From the NCBI GenBank assembly GCA_013330285.1, contig DUIP01000086.1, forward strand, positions 3,477 to 23,598: a stretch of 20,122 nucleotides of DNA. Reading direction: 5' to 3'. Below the pieces are notes generated by a model. The model saw only the letters and a program-made list of their open reading frames with translations, was not told where the DNA came from and made no database searches. This DNA is from Candidatus Poseidoniaceae archaeon (lineage in GTDB: Archaea; Thermoplasmatota; Poseidoniia; Poseidoniales; Poseidoniaceae). The translations under genes were made by a program, and so were the position numbers. Of the stretch, positions 7,732 to 15,780 are shown one piece after another (positions within the stretch are counted from its first letter, which is position 1; every line of letters starts with the position of its first letter).

Positions 7732-9003
7732 TCATTGAACCGATTTGAAGCCCTCATGGTCAACACCCCAAGGCAGGGTTGCATCGAATCCAACCTTGGC
7801 GGTTAATCCATCGCTGTCACGTGACGGGTCGAGTGAACTTCCTTTTTGATGTGAGAGAATGATGGTGTCAATATCTGGTTGCCACCTTGTGACCTTGGCC
7901 CATTCGACACGAACAGGGTCGGTAATATCGATGTCCTCATCAACAATGGTGACCATTTTCATGCTTCGGTGTCCAGCAAGCGCTGCCATGATGGCGTTTT
8001 TCGGATCGTCTTCTTTTGTTCGACGAATCTTGACCACGGCTGCCAACCAGCCACAGCCGCCTTCTGTCATGTGGACATCAAGGCATTCACAGACTTCACT
8101 GACAGCGGATTTGATGGTTGGTGCACGAGGCAAGCCCATGAGCGTTTTATGCTCGGCCTCGCCGGGGATCAGTGCGTGGAAAATTGGGTCATTTCTATGG
8201 ACGACACCTTCGATTTCAATCACTGGTTCTTGTCGTACGTCGTCGACGGTTCCCGTGATGTCGACATAAGGGCCCTCATCATCGTTCTCGCCAGTGATCC
8301 TCCCCCACAGAACATATTCTGCATCCGCAGGCGCCAAAACACCGTTTGGCATACGTGTAAGGCGAAGTGGCTTTCCGTAGAGTTTCTCGTGCAAGGCAGC
8401 AGCGATCGTCAATTCATCGATGTTATCATCAAACGACATAGCAGCTGCTAGAAGGACAACTGGATCTGGAGCGTTGACCACCGCGATGTTGACTTCACCT
8501 CCAGTTCCTCTAGCATTCATGGTCATGGTTCGAAGGTGGCGAGGAACAAGCCGCACAACGAGATGATTCTCATCGCGGACAAATTGCCGATGAAACGACA
8601 TGTTGCGAATCCCATTGTCTTCAGCAATGATCACGCTTGCAGAAGAGTACCGCCCTCTGTCTTGTGGCCAGTGATGCGGAATGGGGAGATCCATGATGTT
8701 GACTTGTTCTTGTATATTGTCAAAGCATTCTGCTTCGGACGCATCGACGATGACCGGTTCGCTCGGATTGGACATGGCCCATCCGAGGGTATCGATGTAT
8801 TCCTCAGGTGAGATGCCAATCGCCTCACAAAGACGGTCCCGTGTCAGAATATTGACGGCGGCTCGATGGCCCGGTGTTTCGACAAGATTGTCAAAAACTG
8901 TCAAGGCATGATTTGACGCCCGTGAGTGCTCCCATAGACCATGGATAATGCTGACTGGTGCGCTTTCGGTTTGAGCCGCTTTCAGGTGGTCGCGAAATGC
9001 CAT
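7732..9003 (-). CDS. UbiD-family prenyl-FMN-dependent decarboxylase (candidate anhydromevalonate phosphate decarboxylase)
   Basis: A 423-residue full-length UbiD-family protein. N134 and R139 (RNMSFHR) match the Asn metal ligand and catalytic Arg of UbiD/Fdc enzymes, H156 and E229 (ADAEYVLWG) fit the other metal ligands, and E284 in EAEHKTLMG fits the catalytic Glu. [17 protein letters not shown] and KVGFDATLP are further family signatures. These enzymes decarboxylate unsaturated acids using prenylated FMN made by UbiX, which is not encoded here. In many archaea a UbiD homologue decarboxylates trans-anhydromevalonate 5-phosphate to isopentenyl phosphate, the substrate of the isopentenyl phosphate kinase encoded at 14948-15763. 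That assignment is inference; aromatic-acid or menaquinone-type decarboxylases are alternatives. The ATG at 9003 has GGTGG upstream and an in-frame stop 13 codons before it. Confidence 0.9.
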   Translation of the reverse strand: MAFRDHLKAAQTESAPVSIIHGLWEHSRASNHALTVFDNLVETPGHRAAVNILTRDRLCEAIGISPEEYIDTLGWAMSNPSEPVIVDASEAECFDNIQEQVNIMDLPIPHHWPQDRGRYSSASVIIAEDNGIRNMSFHRQFVRDENHLVVRLVPRHLRTMTMNARGTGGEVNIAVVNAPDPVVLLAAAMSFDDNIDELTIAAALHEKLYGKPLRLTRMPNGVLAPADAEYVLWGRITGENDDEGPYVDITGTVDDVRQEPVIEIEGVVHRNDPIFHALIPGEAEHKTLMGLPRAPTIKSAVSEVCECLDVHMTEGGCGWLAAVVKIRRTKEDDPKNAIMAALAGHRSMKMVTIVDEDIDITDPVRVEWAKVTRWQPDIDTIILSHQKGSSLDPSRDSDGLTAKVGFDATLPWGVDHEGFKSVQ

Positions 9004-9028
9004 GGTGTCGCCACCAACACTCGCCGCT

Positions 9029-9042
9029 TGAACTTTCGTTCA
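9029..9042 (-). other. Hairpin with GAAA loop in the UbiD leader
   Basis: Read on the minus strand, TGAAC-GAAA-GTTCA is a perfect 5-bp stem closed by a GNRA-type tetraloop, 26-39 bases before the UbiD-family ATG. A GGAGGA sits just upstream of it without a usable start codon. It could be a leader structure affecting translation; the short stem may also be chance. Confidence 0.3.
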
Positions 9043-9078
9043 GAAAACTCCTCCGGCCGACACAGTTTTCACCCTTTG

Positions 9079-9096
9079 AATTCGACTCAAATTCGA
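9079..9096. repeat. Two AATTCGA repeats one helical turn apart
   Basis: AATTCGA occurs at 9079-9085 and 9090-9096, a period of 11 bases, in the 204-base divergent spacer between the UbiD-family gene and uS12. Tandem sites on one face of the helix would suit a dimeric regulator. No regulator is identified, and the repeat is short. Confidence 0.25.
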
Positions 9097-9158
9097 TGCA
9101 TTTCATACCATACCGTGCGTTCCGGGTTCTGTAGGGCTCACACGCTTCCATGGTTGTT

Positions 9159-9167
9159 GTTAAATAG
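9159..9167 (+). promoter_or_regulatory. TATA-like box for uS12 operon
   Basis: GTTAAATAG at 9159-9167 resembles an archaeal TATA element (TTTAAATA-like) and lies about 45 bases before the uS12 ATG, which would place the transcript start near 9190 with a short leader. It is the most AT-rich candidate in the 204-base divergent spacer. Confidence 0.4.
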
Positions 9168-9207
9168 GGGCTTCAAGTCGGCGAAATGCTTCAATGCAGT
9201 GATTATC

Positions 9208-9636
9208 ATGGGTAGAGGACTCTTCGCTGGTGCTAAAATGGCAAAAGACCGCCAAAAGTTTCGATGGTCTGACCGTCGATACAAGAAGCGTATGCTCAAG
9301 TCCCGAGCCAAGCACGACCCGCTTGCAGGTTCCACTCAGGCCAAGGGTATCGTGATCGAAAAGGTCGGTATTGAAGCAAAACAACCGAACTCCGGAATCC
9401 GCAAGGCGGTCAAGATTTCCCTCATCAAGAACGGAAACAAACTCACTGCTTTCGCCCCAGGTGATGGTGCAATCAACTTCATCGACGAACACGATGAAGT
9501 CATGGTCGAAGGTATCGGTGGACGCATGGGTCGTTCATACGGTGACATTCCTGGTGTCCGCTACAAGGTCATCCAAGTCAACGGCGTTTCACTCGATGAA
9601 ATGGTCCGTGGTCGAAAGGAGAAGCCTGTCCGCTGA
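9208..9636 (+). CDS. rps12: Small ribosomal subunit protein uS12
   Basis: A 142-residue archaeal uS12, the decoding-centre protein of the 30S subunit. Conserved blocks are [31 protein letters not shown] (the PNS loop near the A site), [17 protein letters not shown] and [18 protein letters not shown], ending in the archaeal tail RGRKEKPVR. The open frame extends upstream through 8941, but the family starts with MGxxxGLFAGxK, which fits the ATG at 9208 ([10 protein letters not shown]). There is no strong SD just before it. It leads the uS12-uS7 pair; the uS7 SD overlaps its stop codon. Confidence 0.97.
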   Translation: MGRGLFAGAKMAKDRQKFRWSDRRYKKRMLKSRAKHDPLAGSTQAKGIVIEKVGIEAKQPNSGIRKAVKISLIKNGNKLTAFAPGDGAINFIDEHDEVMVEGIGGRMGRSYGDIPGVRYKVIQVNGVSLDEMVRGRKEKPVR

Positions 9637-9646
9637 GGTGCATATC

Positions 9647-10276
9647 ATGTCCGAAACAGAAGTCGTCGAAGAAGCTGTGGAAGAAGTCGAAGAAGTTCGA
9701 CCAATTGCAGGAATTGGAACCCTTGTCTTTGGCAAGTGGGACGCTTCAGGCATCACCTGCAGGGATCCTGGACTTGCTCCATACATCAACCTCACAACCG
9801 TCGGTGTCCCTCACAGTGGCGGACGCCACGCTAACGCTTGGTTTGGTAAGGCAAAGTTGTCGGTTGTCGAGCGCTACATCAACAAACTGATGCGAACCGG
9901 TCCATACACCGGTAAGAAGCAAGGCGCAATGAAGGCCTTCGAAACTTCGCTCGACACCATTGCGGAAAAATCTGGACAAAACCCATTGCAGATCTTCGTC
10001 GACGCTCTATGCAACGCCGCTCCAATGGAAGAAATCACCCGAATTAAATTCGGTGCAGTCTCCCAACCAAAGGCTGTTGACTCCTCGCCCTCCCGTCGTC
10101 TTGACGTCGCTCTTCGCAACCTTGCCAAGGGCGCACAACAAGGCACACACAAGTCCAAGCGAACCTTGACCAGTTGCATTACCAATGAACTGACCAAGGC
10201 TGCTGCAGGCGACGTGACCTCCTTTGCCGTTGGCAAGAAGGAAGAAGTGGAACGAATTGCCGCATCTGCTCGCTGA
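9647..10276 (+). CDS. rps7: Small ribosomal subunit protein uS7
   Basis: A 209-residue archaeal uS7, which binds the 16S rRNA 3' major domain and organises the head of the 30S subunit. Family segments are SVVERYINKLMRTGPYTGKK at about 75-94, PLQIFVDALCNAAPMEEITR, and RRLDVALRNLAKGA. The first 18 residues are an acidic, Val/Glu repeat (EVVEEAVEEVEEV) that precedes the conserved RPIAGIGTLVFGKWD start; such a tail is variable among archaea. The ATG at 9647 follows GAGGTG at 9635-9640, which overlaps the uS12 stop, so translation of the two is coupled. Confidence 0.97.
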   Translation: MSETEVVEEAVEEVEEVRPIAGIGTLVFGKWDASGITCRDPGLAPYINLTTVGVPHSGGRHANAWFGKAKLSVVERYINKLMRTGPYTGKKQGAMKAFETSLDTIAEKSGQNPLQIFVDALCNAAPMEEITRIKFGAVSQPKAVDSSPSRRLDVALRNLAKGAQQGTHKSKRTLTSCITNELTKAAAGDVTSFAVGKKEEVERIAASAR

Positions 10277-10297
10277 TCGATTCAGCAAGCCCATCAC

Positions 10298-10316
10298 ACC
10301 GGGAAACCGTCCCGGT
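10298..10316 (+). terminator. Hairpin after uS7 (possible terminator or attenuator)
   Basis: ACCGGGA and TCCCGGT form a perfect 7-bp GC-rich stem around AACCG, 21 bases after the uS7 stop in the 160-base spacer before EF-2. No U-run follows. It could end or process part of the uS12-uS7 transcript and so separate EF-2 levels. I see no clear TATA box in the remainder of the spacer (10317-10436). Confidence 0.45.
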
Positions 10317-10436
10317 ACCTTCATGGTTGTGTGGAAACTTTGTTGGCTTACAGCATCGCTTTCTTCGCCTTCGTTGCGAGGTCCTTAAGAACCCCTTTCA
10401 GGTGGCCAAGAACGACGAGAAGTCACAGGTGATTTC

Positions 10437-12644
10437 ATGGGACGAAAGGAAGACAACATCAAGAAGGCCACAGAGGTCATGCACATTTTGCCACAGATTC
10501 GAAATCTGTGCATCGCAGCACACATTGACCACGGAAAGACGACCCTGTCTGACAACCTGATTGCAGGTGCAGGAATGATGTCCAGCGACCTTGCGGGTGC
10601 CGCACGTGTTCTCGATTTCGATGAGCAAGAATCCGCTCGTGGAATCACCATCAACGCAGCATCGGCTTCGATGGTCCACGCCGTTGAAGGCACTGATTTC
10701 CTCATCAACCTCATCGACACGCCAGGTCACGTTGACTTCGGCGGTGACGTCACTCGTGCTATGCGTGCTGTCGACGGATGTTTCATCCTCGCCTGCGCTG
10801 TTGAAGGACCAATGCCACAAACAGAAACAGTGGTTCGTCAAGCCCTCAAAGAGAAGGTCAAGCCGGTCCTGTTCATCAACAAGGTCGATCGATTGATCAA
10901 CGAATTGCAAGTGACACCTGAAGACATGATGGCTCGATTCACTGAGACCATCAAGAAGGTCAACCGACTCATCAAGCAATTCGCTCCTGAAGAATTCAAG
11001 AAGAGTTGGCAAGTTTCTGTCGCAGACGGTACTGTTGCCTTTGGTTCGGCTTACCACAACTGGGGAATTACCGTCCCTTATATGGCCAAGTCCAACATTT
11101 CGTTTAAGGAAATTTTCGAATACTGTAACAACGAAGACCAAAAGACCCTTGCTTCCAAGGCGCCAGTTCACGAAGTTCTTCTTGACATGGCGGTCACCAA
11201 GTTGCCAGGCCCTGTTGAAGCACAACCATACCGTGTCCCTAACATTTGGACCGGTGACCTCGATTCCGAAATTGGAAAATCGATGATGTCCTGTGATCCT
11301 GAAGCAGAACTGGCCATGATGATCACCAAGATTTGGATGGACCCTCACGCAGGTGAAGTCGCTGTTGGCCGAATCTACTCCGGTGCAATCGCACAGGGTG
11401 AATCTGTCTTCGCTATCGGCGCTGCAAAACCAGAACGTGTTCAGCAAGTCAGCATGATGGTCGGTGGTGACCGTATTACCGTTCCAAAGGTTGTTGCAGG
11501 AAACATCGCAGCGCTCACCGGTATCCGCTCGGCGGCGGCTGGTGTGACCCTTTCACATGACAAGGACTTCGTTCCTTTCGAAGCCATTCGGCACTATTCT
11601 GACCCTGTGGTCACTGTTGCGGTTGAACCAAAGAGCATGAAGGACCTTCCAAAGTTCATCGATGCTCTTCGTTCCCTCGCTAAGGCTGATGCTTCGTTGC
11701 AAGTCACCACCAATGCAGAAACTGGAGAGGCACTTCTGGCTGGAATGGGTGAACTCCACTTGGAAATCACCGTGTACCGAATCGAAGAAGAGCAGAACAT
11801 CAAGGTCAAGGTCAGCCCACCTATTGTGGTCTACCGTGAAGGAATTGAAGGCAGCAACCGTGGACATGCATTTGAAGGCAAGTCCCCAAACCGCCACAAC
11901 AGATTCTTCTTCGAAATAGAAGCTCTATCCGAGGAAGTCGTCGCAGCACTCCGCAATGGTGAGCTCGGCGATGGACCAGTTCGTTCCAGCGACGCTAAGG
12001 AAAAAGGAAACATGTTTGGTGAACTCGGCATGGACAAGGATTTGATGCGCAAGATCTACGCCATTAATGGAACCAACGTATTGGTCAACGACACCAAGGG
12101 TATCCAAGGGCTTCACGAAACTCGTGAACTGATCATCGAAGCGTTCAACGCTGTGTGTGTTAAGGGACCAATTGCTGATGAACCAGTTCAAGGCATGTTT
12201 GTTCGACTCGTCGATGCAAAGTTGCACGAGGACGCAATCCACCGTGGACCTGCCCAGACCATTCCTGCTGTTCGAAACGGAATCAAAGGTGCTATGCTTC
12301 GTGCTCGCACCGTTCTTCTCGAACCAATGCAAAAGGCGTTCGTTTCCGTTCCAAATGATTGGCTTGGACAAGTGACCCGTGAAGTGACCAACCGCCGTGG
12401 AATTATCGAAGATATGCCATCTGAAGGTGAAGTCACAACTGTTGTTGGCGTTCTACCAATCGCTGAAACCTTCGGTTTCTCAAACGACATTCGTGCAGCA
12501 TCCCAAGGACGAGCGGTTTGGAACACTGAAAACCTCGGTTTCCAACAACTTCCTCCACAATTGTTTGACAAGGTCGTCGGAGAAATCCGAACACGTAAGG
12601 GACTCAAGCCAGAACCTTACCCAGAATCTTACTATGCCGAGTGA
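10437..12644 (+). CDS. fusA: Translation elongation factor EF-2
   Basis: A 735-residue archaeal EF-2, the GTPase that translocates tRNA and mRNA after peptide-bond formation. GTPase motifs are AHIDHGKT at 28-35 (G1), RGITI at about 68-72 (G2), DTPGH at 94-98 (G3) and NKVD at 148-151 (G4). H602 in LHEDAIHRGPAQ is at the place of the diphthamide-modified histidine. Domain IV/V signatures (NRRGIIEDMPSEG, FGFSNDIRAASQGRA) and the tail PYPESYYAE are complete, and length is normal. The ATG at 10437 has AGGTGA at 10427-10432. The gene follows uS12 and uS7 after a 160-base spacer with a hairpin; EF-1A and uS10, often next in archaea, do not follow here. The conserved core leaves no doubt about identity. 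Confidence 0.99.
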   Translation: MGRKEDNIKKATEVMHILPQIRNLCIAAHIDHGKTTLSDNLIAGAGMMSSDLAGAARVLDFDEQESARGITINAASASMVHAVEGTDFLINLIDTPGHVDFGGDVTRAMRAVDGCFILACAVEGPMPQTETVVRQALKEKVKPVLFINKVDRLINELQVTPEDMMARFTETIKKVNRLIKQFAPEEFKKSWQVSVADGTVAFGSAYHNWGITVPYMAKSNISFKEIFEYCNNEDQKTLASKAPVHEVLLDMAVTKLPGPVEAQPYRVPNIWTGDLDSEIGKSMMSCDPEAELAMMITKIWMDPHAGEVAVGRIYSGAIAQGESVFAIGAAKPERVQQVSMMVGGDRITVPKVVAGNIAALTGIRSAAAGVTLSHDKDFVPFEAIRHYSDPVVTVAVEPKSMKDLPKFIDALRSLAKADASLQVTTNAETGEALLAGMGELHLEITVYRIEEEQNIKVKVSPPIVVYREGIEGSNRGHAFEGKSPNRHNRFFFEIEALSEEVVAALRNGELGDGPVRSSDAKEKGNMFGELGMDKDLMRKIYAINGTNVLVNDTKGIQGLHETRELIIEAFNAVCVKGPIADEPVQGMFVRLVDAKLHEDAIHRGPAQTIPAVRNGIKGAMLRARTVLLEPMQKAFVSVPNDWLGQVTREVTNRRGIIEDMPSEGEVTTVVGVLPIAETFGFSNDIRAASQGRAVWNTENLGFQQLPPQLFDKVVGEIRTRKGLKPEPYPESYYAE

Positions 12645-12649
12645 GGAAA

Positions 12650-13111
12650 ATGATCGGCTCGATTGAGGGCCTCTTCGCTTCACCAATTGGTGGGGTCCCG
12701 AAACCTCGTGTGGATACCTTGCAAGTGACCATCAATGGTTGTGAGGGCGATCGACAAAATGATCTCAAACACCATGGAGGTCCATCTCGGGCTGTGTGCC
12801 TCATGTCAATGGATGTGATGGAACAACTCCAAGACGAGGGCCACCCGATTTCTGGAGGCACAACGGGTGAAAATCTACTGATCAGCGGTATTTCTTGGAC
12901 TGAGTTCAAGGTTGGTTCTGTGATTCAAACTGGAGAAGTCACCCTTCGAATCACGAGTGATGCTCCACCCTGCAAAACCATCAAAGCGTCATTTTTGGAT
13001 GGCAGATTCAAAGCTTTGTCGCACAAAGTGATGCCTCAAAAGACTCGCTGGTACGCCGAAGTCATACGTGAAGGCGTCCTCCACCATGGTGAAGCAATCC
13101 GAATTGAATGA
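12650..13111 (+). CDS. MOSC-domain protein
   Basis: A 153-residue single MOSC domain (molybdenum cofactor sulfurase C-terminal type). Family features are the start (SIEGLFASPIGGVPKP), GCEGDRQ at 31-36, KHHGG at 40-44, GENLLISGI near 73-81, and the conserved Cys at 108 (SDAPPCKTI) proposed to carry sulfur. Stand-alone MOSC proteins are linked to Mo-cofactor or thiol chemistry, but the substrate here is unknown. Two starts are possible: GTG at 12641 overlapping the EF-2 stop, or ATG at 12650. The ATG gives the typical N-terminus and has GAGG three to four bases upstream. It is probably read from the EF-2 transcript. Its stop is one base from that of the convergent isomerase-prenyltransferase gene. 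Confidence 0.88.
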   Translation: MIGSIEGLFASPIGGVPKPRVDTLQVTINGCEGDRQNDLKHHGGPSRAVCLMSMDVMEQLQDEGHPISGGTTGENLLISGISWTEFKVGSVIQTGEVTLRITSDAPPCKTIKASFLDGRFKALSHKVMPQKTRWYAEVIREGVLHHGEAIRIE

Positions 13112-13112
13112 A

Positions 13113-14870
13113 TCAACTGATTCGGGCCAACTGGAAGTCCGTTAACTCCCGAAGAGCTCGCAGAGCAGGCCCATCTGGCAATTGATTGAGGCACTCATGT
13201 GCCTTCGAATGGTACGCTTCCGCACGTTCACGGGCGTATTGGATTGAGCCAAGGTCGGCAAGCGCTTTGAGTCCAGCATCAATTTCGTCTTGTGACGCAG
13301 CATCTCCTTTACCGAGAACACTCAACAAGGTTGCTTTTGCATCACTATCAGGTTGCCTTAGGGCATGAATCACCATCAGGGTACGCTTGCCTTGGGCCAC
13401 ATCAGAACCACAGGGTTTGCCAAGTGTTTCCGAGTCTGAAAGAGCATCGATCAAATCATCCATCAGTTGGAAGCACAATCCTACGGCAAGGCCCCAATCG
13501 TGCATGCACTGGACAGTCTCCTCATCTGCACCTGAAAGGTAGGCGCCGATTTCGGCACAGGTGAGGAACATCACAGCCGTTTTACCGGTGATCATCTCGA
13601 TGTACTGTTCTTCTGAAACGCTGTCCATCGTCTCAAAATCAATATCGAGCTGTTGACCTTCTGAAACACGGCGCACCATTCGGCCAATACGCTTCACCAA
13701 GAAGGGGAGCATCGCGTGTTCAATACCTTCAGCAACAGCCATTGCTTCAAAGGCAATGGCAAGCATAGCATCACCTGCGTTGATGGCTGTCGGCAAATCA
13801 TATTCAATGTGAACAGCGTTGCGACCACGACGTGTGTCATCATCATCCATGATATCATCGTGGACTAAAGTGAAATTGTGAATGGTTTCGATTGCAGCAC
13901 CAACATCCAGAAGTCCAGCGTGTGTATCGCCAACAGCCTTGGCTACCATCCAAGGCATGCATGCTCGCAATCGCTTGCCTCCACCTTCAACAAGGTGCAT
14001 CATAGCACCAGAAAGACGGGGATGGGACGTATGTGTGAGTGCACGTTCAATTCGTGCTTCAACCAATGGCTTGATCTCGGCAAGAGAAGTCATGAGATTT
14101 GCACCCTGGGCATCAGGGAGCATATGGCTCACATCACCCATGTCGTGAATCTGTCCGTCCACGAGGCGCTCTAATGCTTCTGAATCGCCGACAGCCTGCC
14201 ACCATTCCTCATTCATAACCAGTGCTGCAATACAACGGAACCACGGGGCAATGACGCCAGCATTTTCATCTTCATCGACCAGCATGGCCTCAAGTTCATC
14301 TCGAGTGACCCATTTGACTTCAGATATTTCATTTGGATTCGGATTCAAATCCACATCGGCCTGGATGACAAGGATGTGATCGACTTCACGCTCAATCCAA
14401 ATCTCATTCATCCTCGCTGAATAGCGCATTTTTGTGATGAAATGGAATGAATCGAGAGGGACTTGCTCAGGTCGAATGCCTAGTTCCTGCTCCAACTTGC
14501 GAACTGCGGCCCGTTTTGAGCCAATATAATCGGTTTCATCCATCTCTTCATCGCTGTGAAGTGGATGAGAGCAGCAGGAATTGGCCCAAACATCAGGGAA
14601 CGTCACTTTGTCTGAAGCCCTGCGTTGGAGAAGAAGGCGCTTTTGGCTATCGAAAAGGAGGACGCTAAAGGCACGATGGAACGCTCCTGCACCACGATGA
14701 GCAGCAATTTTTGAACCCGGTCCAAGGACACCATCCCATTCATCCGTGAGAATAATCGCTTCAGCCATCAAGGCTGATTGAGTGGCATCTGCACCAAGAG
14801 ATGTGAGTAGATTTTGCTCATCCTCTTCCAGTTCGATGGTCGGGACATCCGTGATTCCGTAGCCCGACAT
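13113..14870 (-). CDS. Fused type I IPP isomerase and geranylgeranyl diphosphate synthase
   Basis: A single 585-residue protein with two enzymes. Residues about 1-230 are a type I isopentenyl-diphosphate isomerase: FHRAFSVLLFDSQKRLLLQR, the catalytic-cysteine loop ANSCCSHPL (C100), and E160/E162 in EIWIEREVDHIL. Residues about 255-585 are a trans-prenyltransferase: GGGKRLR at 296-302, first Asp-rich motif DDIMD at 338-342, GKTA at 429-432, second Asp-rich motif DDLID at 471-475. The first half turns IPP into DMAPP; the second condenses DMAPP with IPP, probably up to C20 for archaeal lipids. No stop or frame change lies between the halves. The ATG at 14870 has GAGGGA seven bases upstream. Isopentenyl phosphate kinase, which makes IPP, is 77 bases upstream in the same direction. 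Product length cannot be read with certainty. Confidence 0.94.
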   Translation of the reverse strand: MSGYGITDVPTIELEEDEQNLLTSLGADATQSALMAEAIILTDEWDGVLGPGSKIAAHRGAGAFHRAFSVLLFDSQKRLLLQRRASDKVTFPDVWANSCCSHPLHSDEEMDETDYIGSKRAAVRKLEQELGIRPEQVPLDSFHFITKMRYSARMNEIWIEREVDHILVIQADVDLNPNPNEISEVKWVTRDELEAMLVDEDENAGVIAPWFRCIAALVMNEEWWQAVGDSEALERLVDGQIHDMGDVSHMLPDAQGANLMTSLAEIKPLVEARIERALTHTSHPRLSGAMMHLVEGGGKRLRACMPWMVAKAVGDTHAGLLDVGAAIETIHNFTLVHDDIMDDDDTRRGRNAVHIEYDLPTAINAGDAMLAIAFEAMAVAEGIEHAMLPFLVKRIGRMVRRVSEGQQLDIDFETMDSVSEEQYIEMITGKTAVMFLTCAEIGAYLSGADEETVQCMHDWGLAVGLCFQLMDDLIDALSDSETLGKPCGSDVAQGKRTLMVIHALRQPDSDAKATLLSVLGKGDAASQDEIDAGLKALADLGSIQYARERAEAYHSKAHECLNQLPDGPALRALRELTDFQLARIS

Positions 14871-14947
14871 AGCAGTCCCTCATCCCTTCGATGCGCGGTC
14901 GCTACATGAAGAGTTCTCTCAAAATCGTTCACCAATGCAGAGTGAGA

Positions 14948-15763
14948 TTACGAATCAATCACCCGAGTGCCTCGAACTTCATGACCCATACAAGCATGAT
15001 AGACACGATCGGCAAAGTCGCCGTTGACCATGTGAACTTCCACTCCTTTGGCCGCAGCTTGTGCACCGCGAGCAGCCTTGAGTCCAATACCACCAGTCAC
15101 ATCGATTTCGCTTTGGTGCTCGCCTTCAAATTCAATGGATGGCGACCAAACTTCAATCAAATCCTCATCGGTTGCTCGGTCGGGGGGGCATCGAAGTAAG
15201 CCGTCAACACCGCCGATGGCAAACACCAGTCGCTCAACATAGGGAACTTCTGTTGCCAACCTGTACACAAGATCATCACCAGATAGAATGCCAAATTCTG
15301 CCTCACCATCGACTGGTACAACGTCACCGAAGGTGATCATCACCGTGCCATTTCTTGAATCAAACCGAGAAAGAGAACCTTGGAAATCAGCTCCAACACC
15401 CTTGGCCCAACGGTGAGGTGGATGAACCACAGTCGTAATGCCAATCTGTTGGAGTGCGGTGCATACATGATCGTTCAACTCCATCATCTCTTGTCGAACA
15501 CAGGCGACGGCGTCATCTTGTGTTGAGCATTGGTCATCCGGCGAAATATCGTCGCTCACTCTGCCTTCATTCAACCTCCAATGCCTTGCACGAAGGTGAC
15601 CATACGAACCGGCGCCGTGGACCAAAATGACGTCCACATCGTTGTCAACACAACGCTTTACTACAGCGGCTAGGTCTGCAATGACCTCCAATTTAGGAGT
15701 GCAGAGTGTCGTCTTGTCGGTGATGAGACCACCGCCCCATTTGATGACAACCCGTTCACGCAT
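14948..15763 (-). CDS. ipk: Isopentenyl phosphate kinase
   Basis: A 271-residue amino-acid-kinase-fold enzyme that phosphorylates isopentenyl phosphate to IPP, the last step of the archaeal mevalonate pathway. Key motifs: VVIKWGGGLITDK at residues 5-17 (Lys8, Lys17; nucleotide and phosphate binding), VHGAGSYGH at 48-56 with H56 at the catalytic histidine position, ITFGDVVPVDG and GILSGDDLVYRLA in the middle, and DVTGGIGLKA near the C-terminus. The ATG at 15763 (MRERVVIKW) has GGAGG four bases upstream; the open frame continues to 15829 but the extra residues do not resemble the family. It is upstream of the isomerase-prenyltransferase gene, whose substrate it supplies, and its head faces the zinc-ribbon gene. 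Confidence 0.95.
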   Translation of the reverse strand: MRERVVIKWGGGLITDKTTLCTPKLEVIADLAAVVKRCVDNDVDVILVHGAGSYGHLRARHWRLNEGRVSDDISPDDQCSTQDDAVACVRQEMMELNDHVCTALQQIGITTVVHPPHRWAKGVGADFQGSLSRFDSRNGTVMITFGDVVPVDGEAEFGILSGDDLVYRLATEVPYVERLVFAIGGVDGLLRCPPDRATDEDLIEVWSPSIEFEGEHQSEIDVTGGIGLKAARGAQAAAKGVEVHMVNGDFADRVYHACMGHEVRGTRVIDS

Positions 15764-15780
15764 GGTCCCTCCAATCCGCC

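Noticed and set aside
7879..8451. 190-residue plus-strand frame inside the UbiD-family gene
   Set aside because: Antisense to a well-conserved enzyme; no family resemblance in its translation.
8941..9207. Upstream extension of the uS12 frame by 89 residues
   Set aside because: It overlaps the start of the UbiD-family gene, and archaeal uS12 proteins begin as seen from ATG 9208.
10398..11447. 349-residue open frame on the minus strand inside EF-2
   Set aside because: It is fully antisense to the conserved GTPase part of EF-2, has a Val/Asp/Cys-rich composition without recognisable motifs, and no ribosome binding site of note. It arises from codon bias of the opposite strand.
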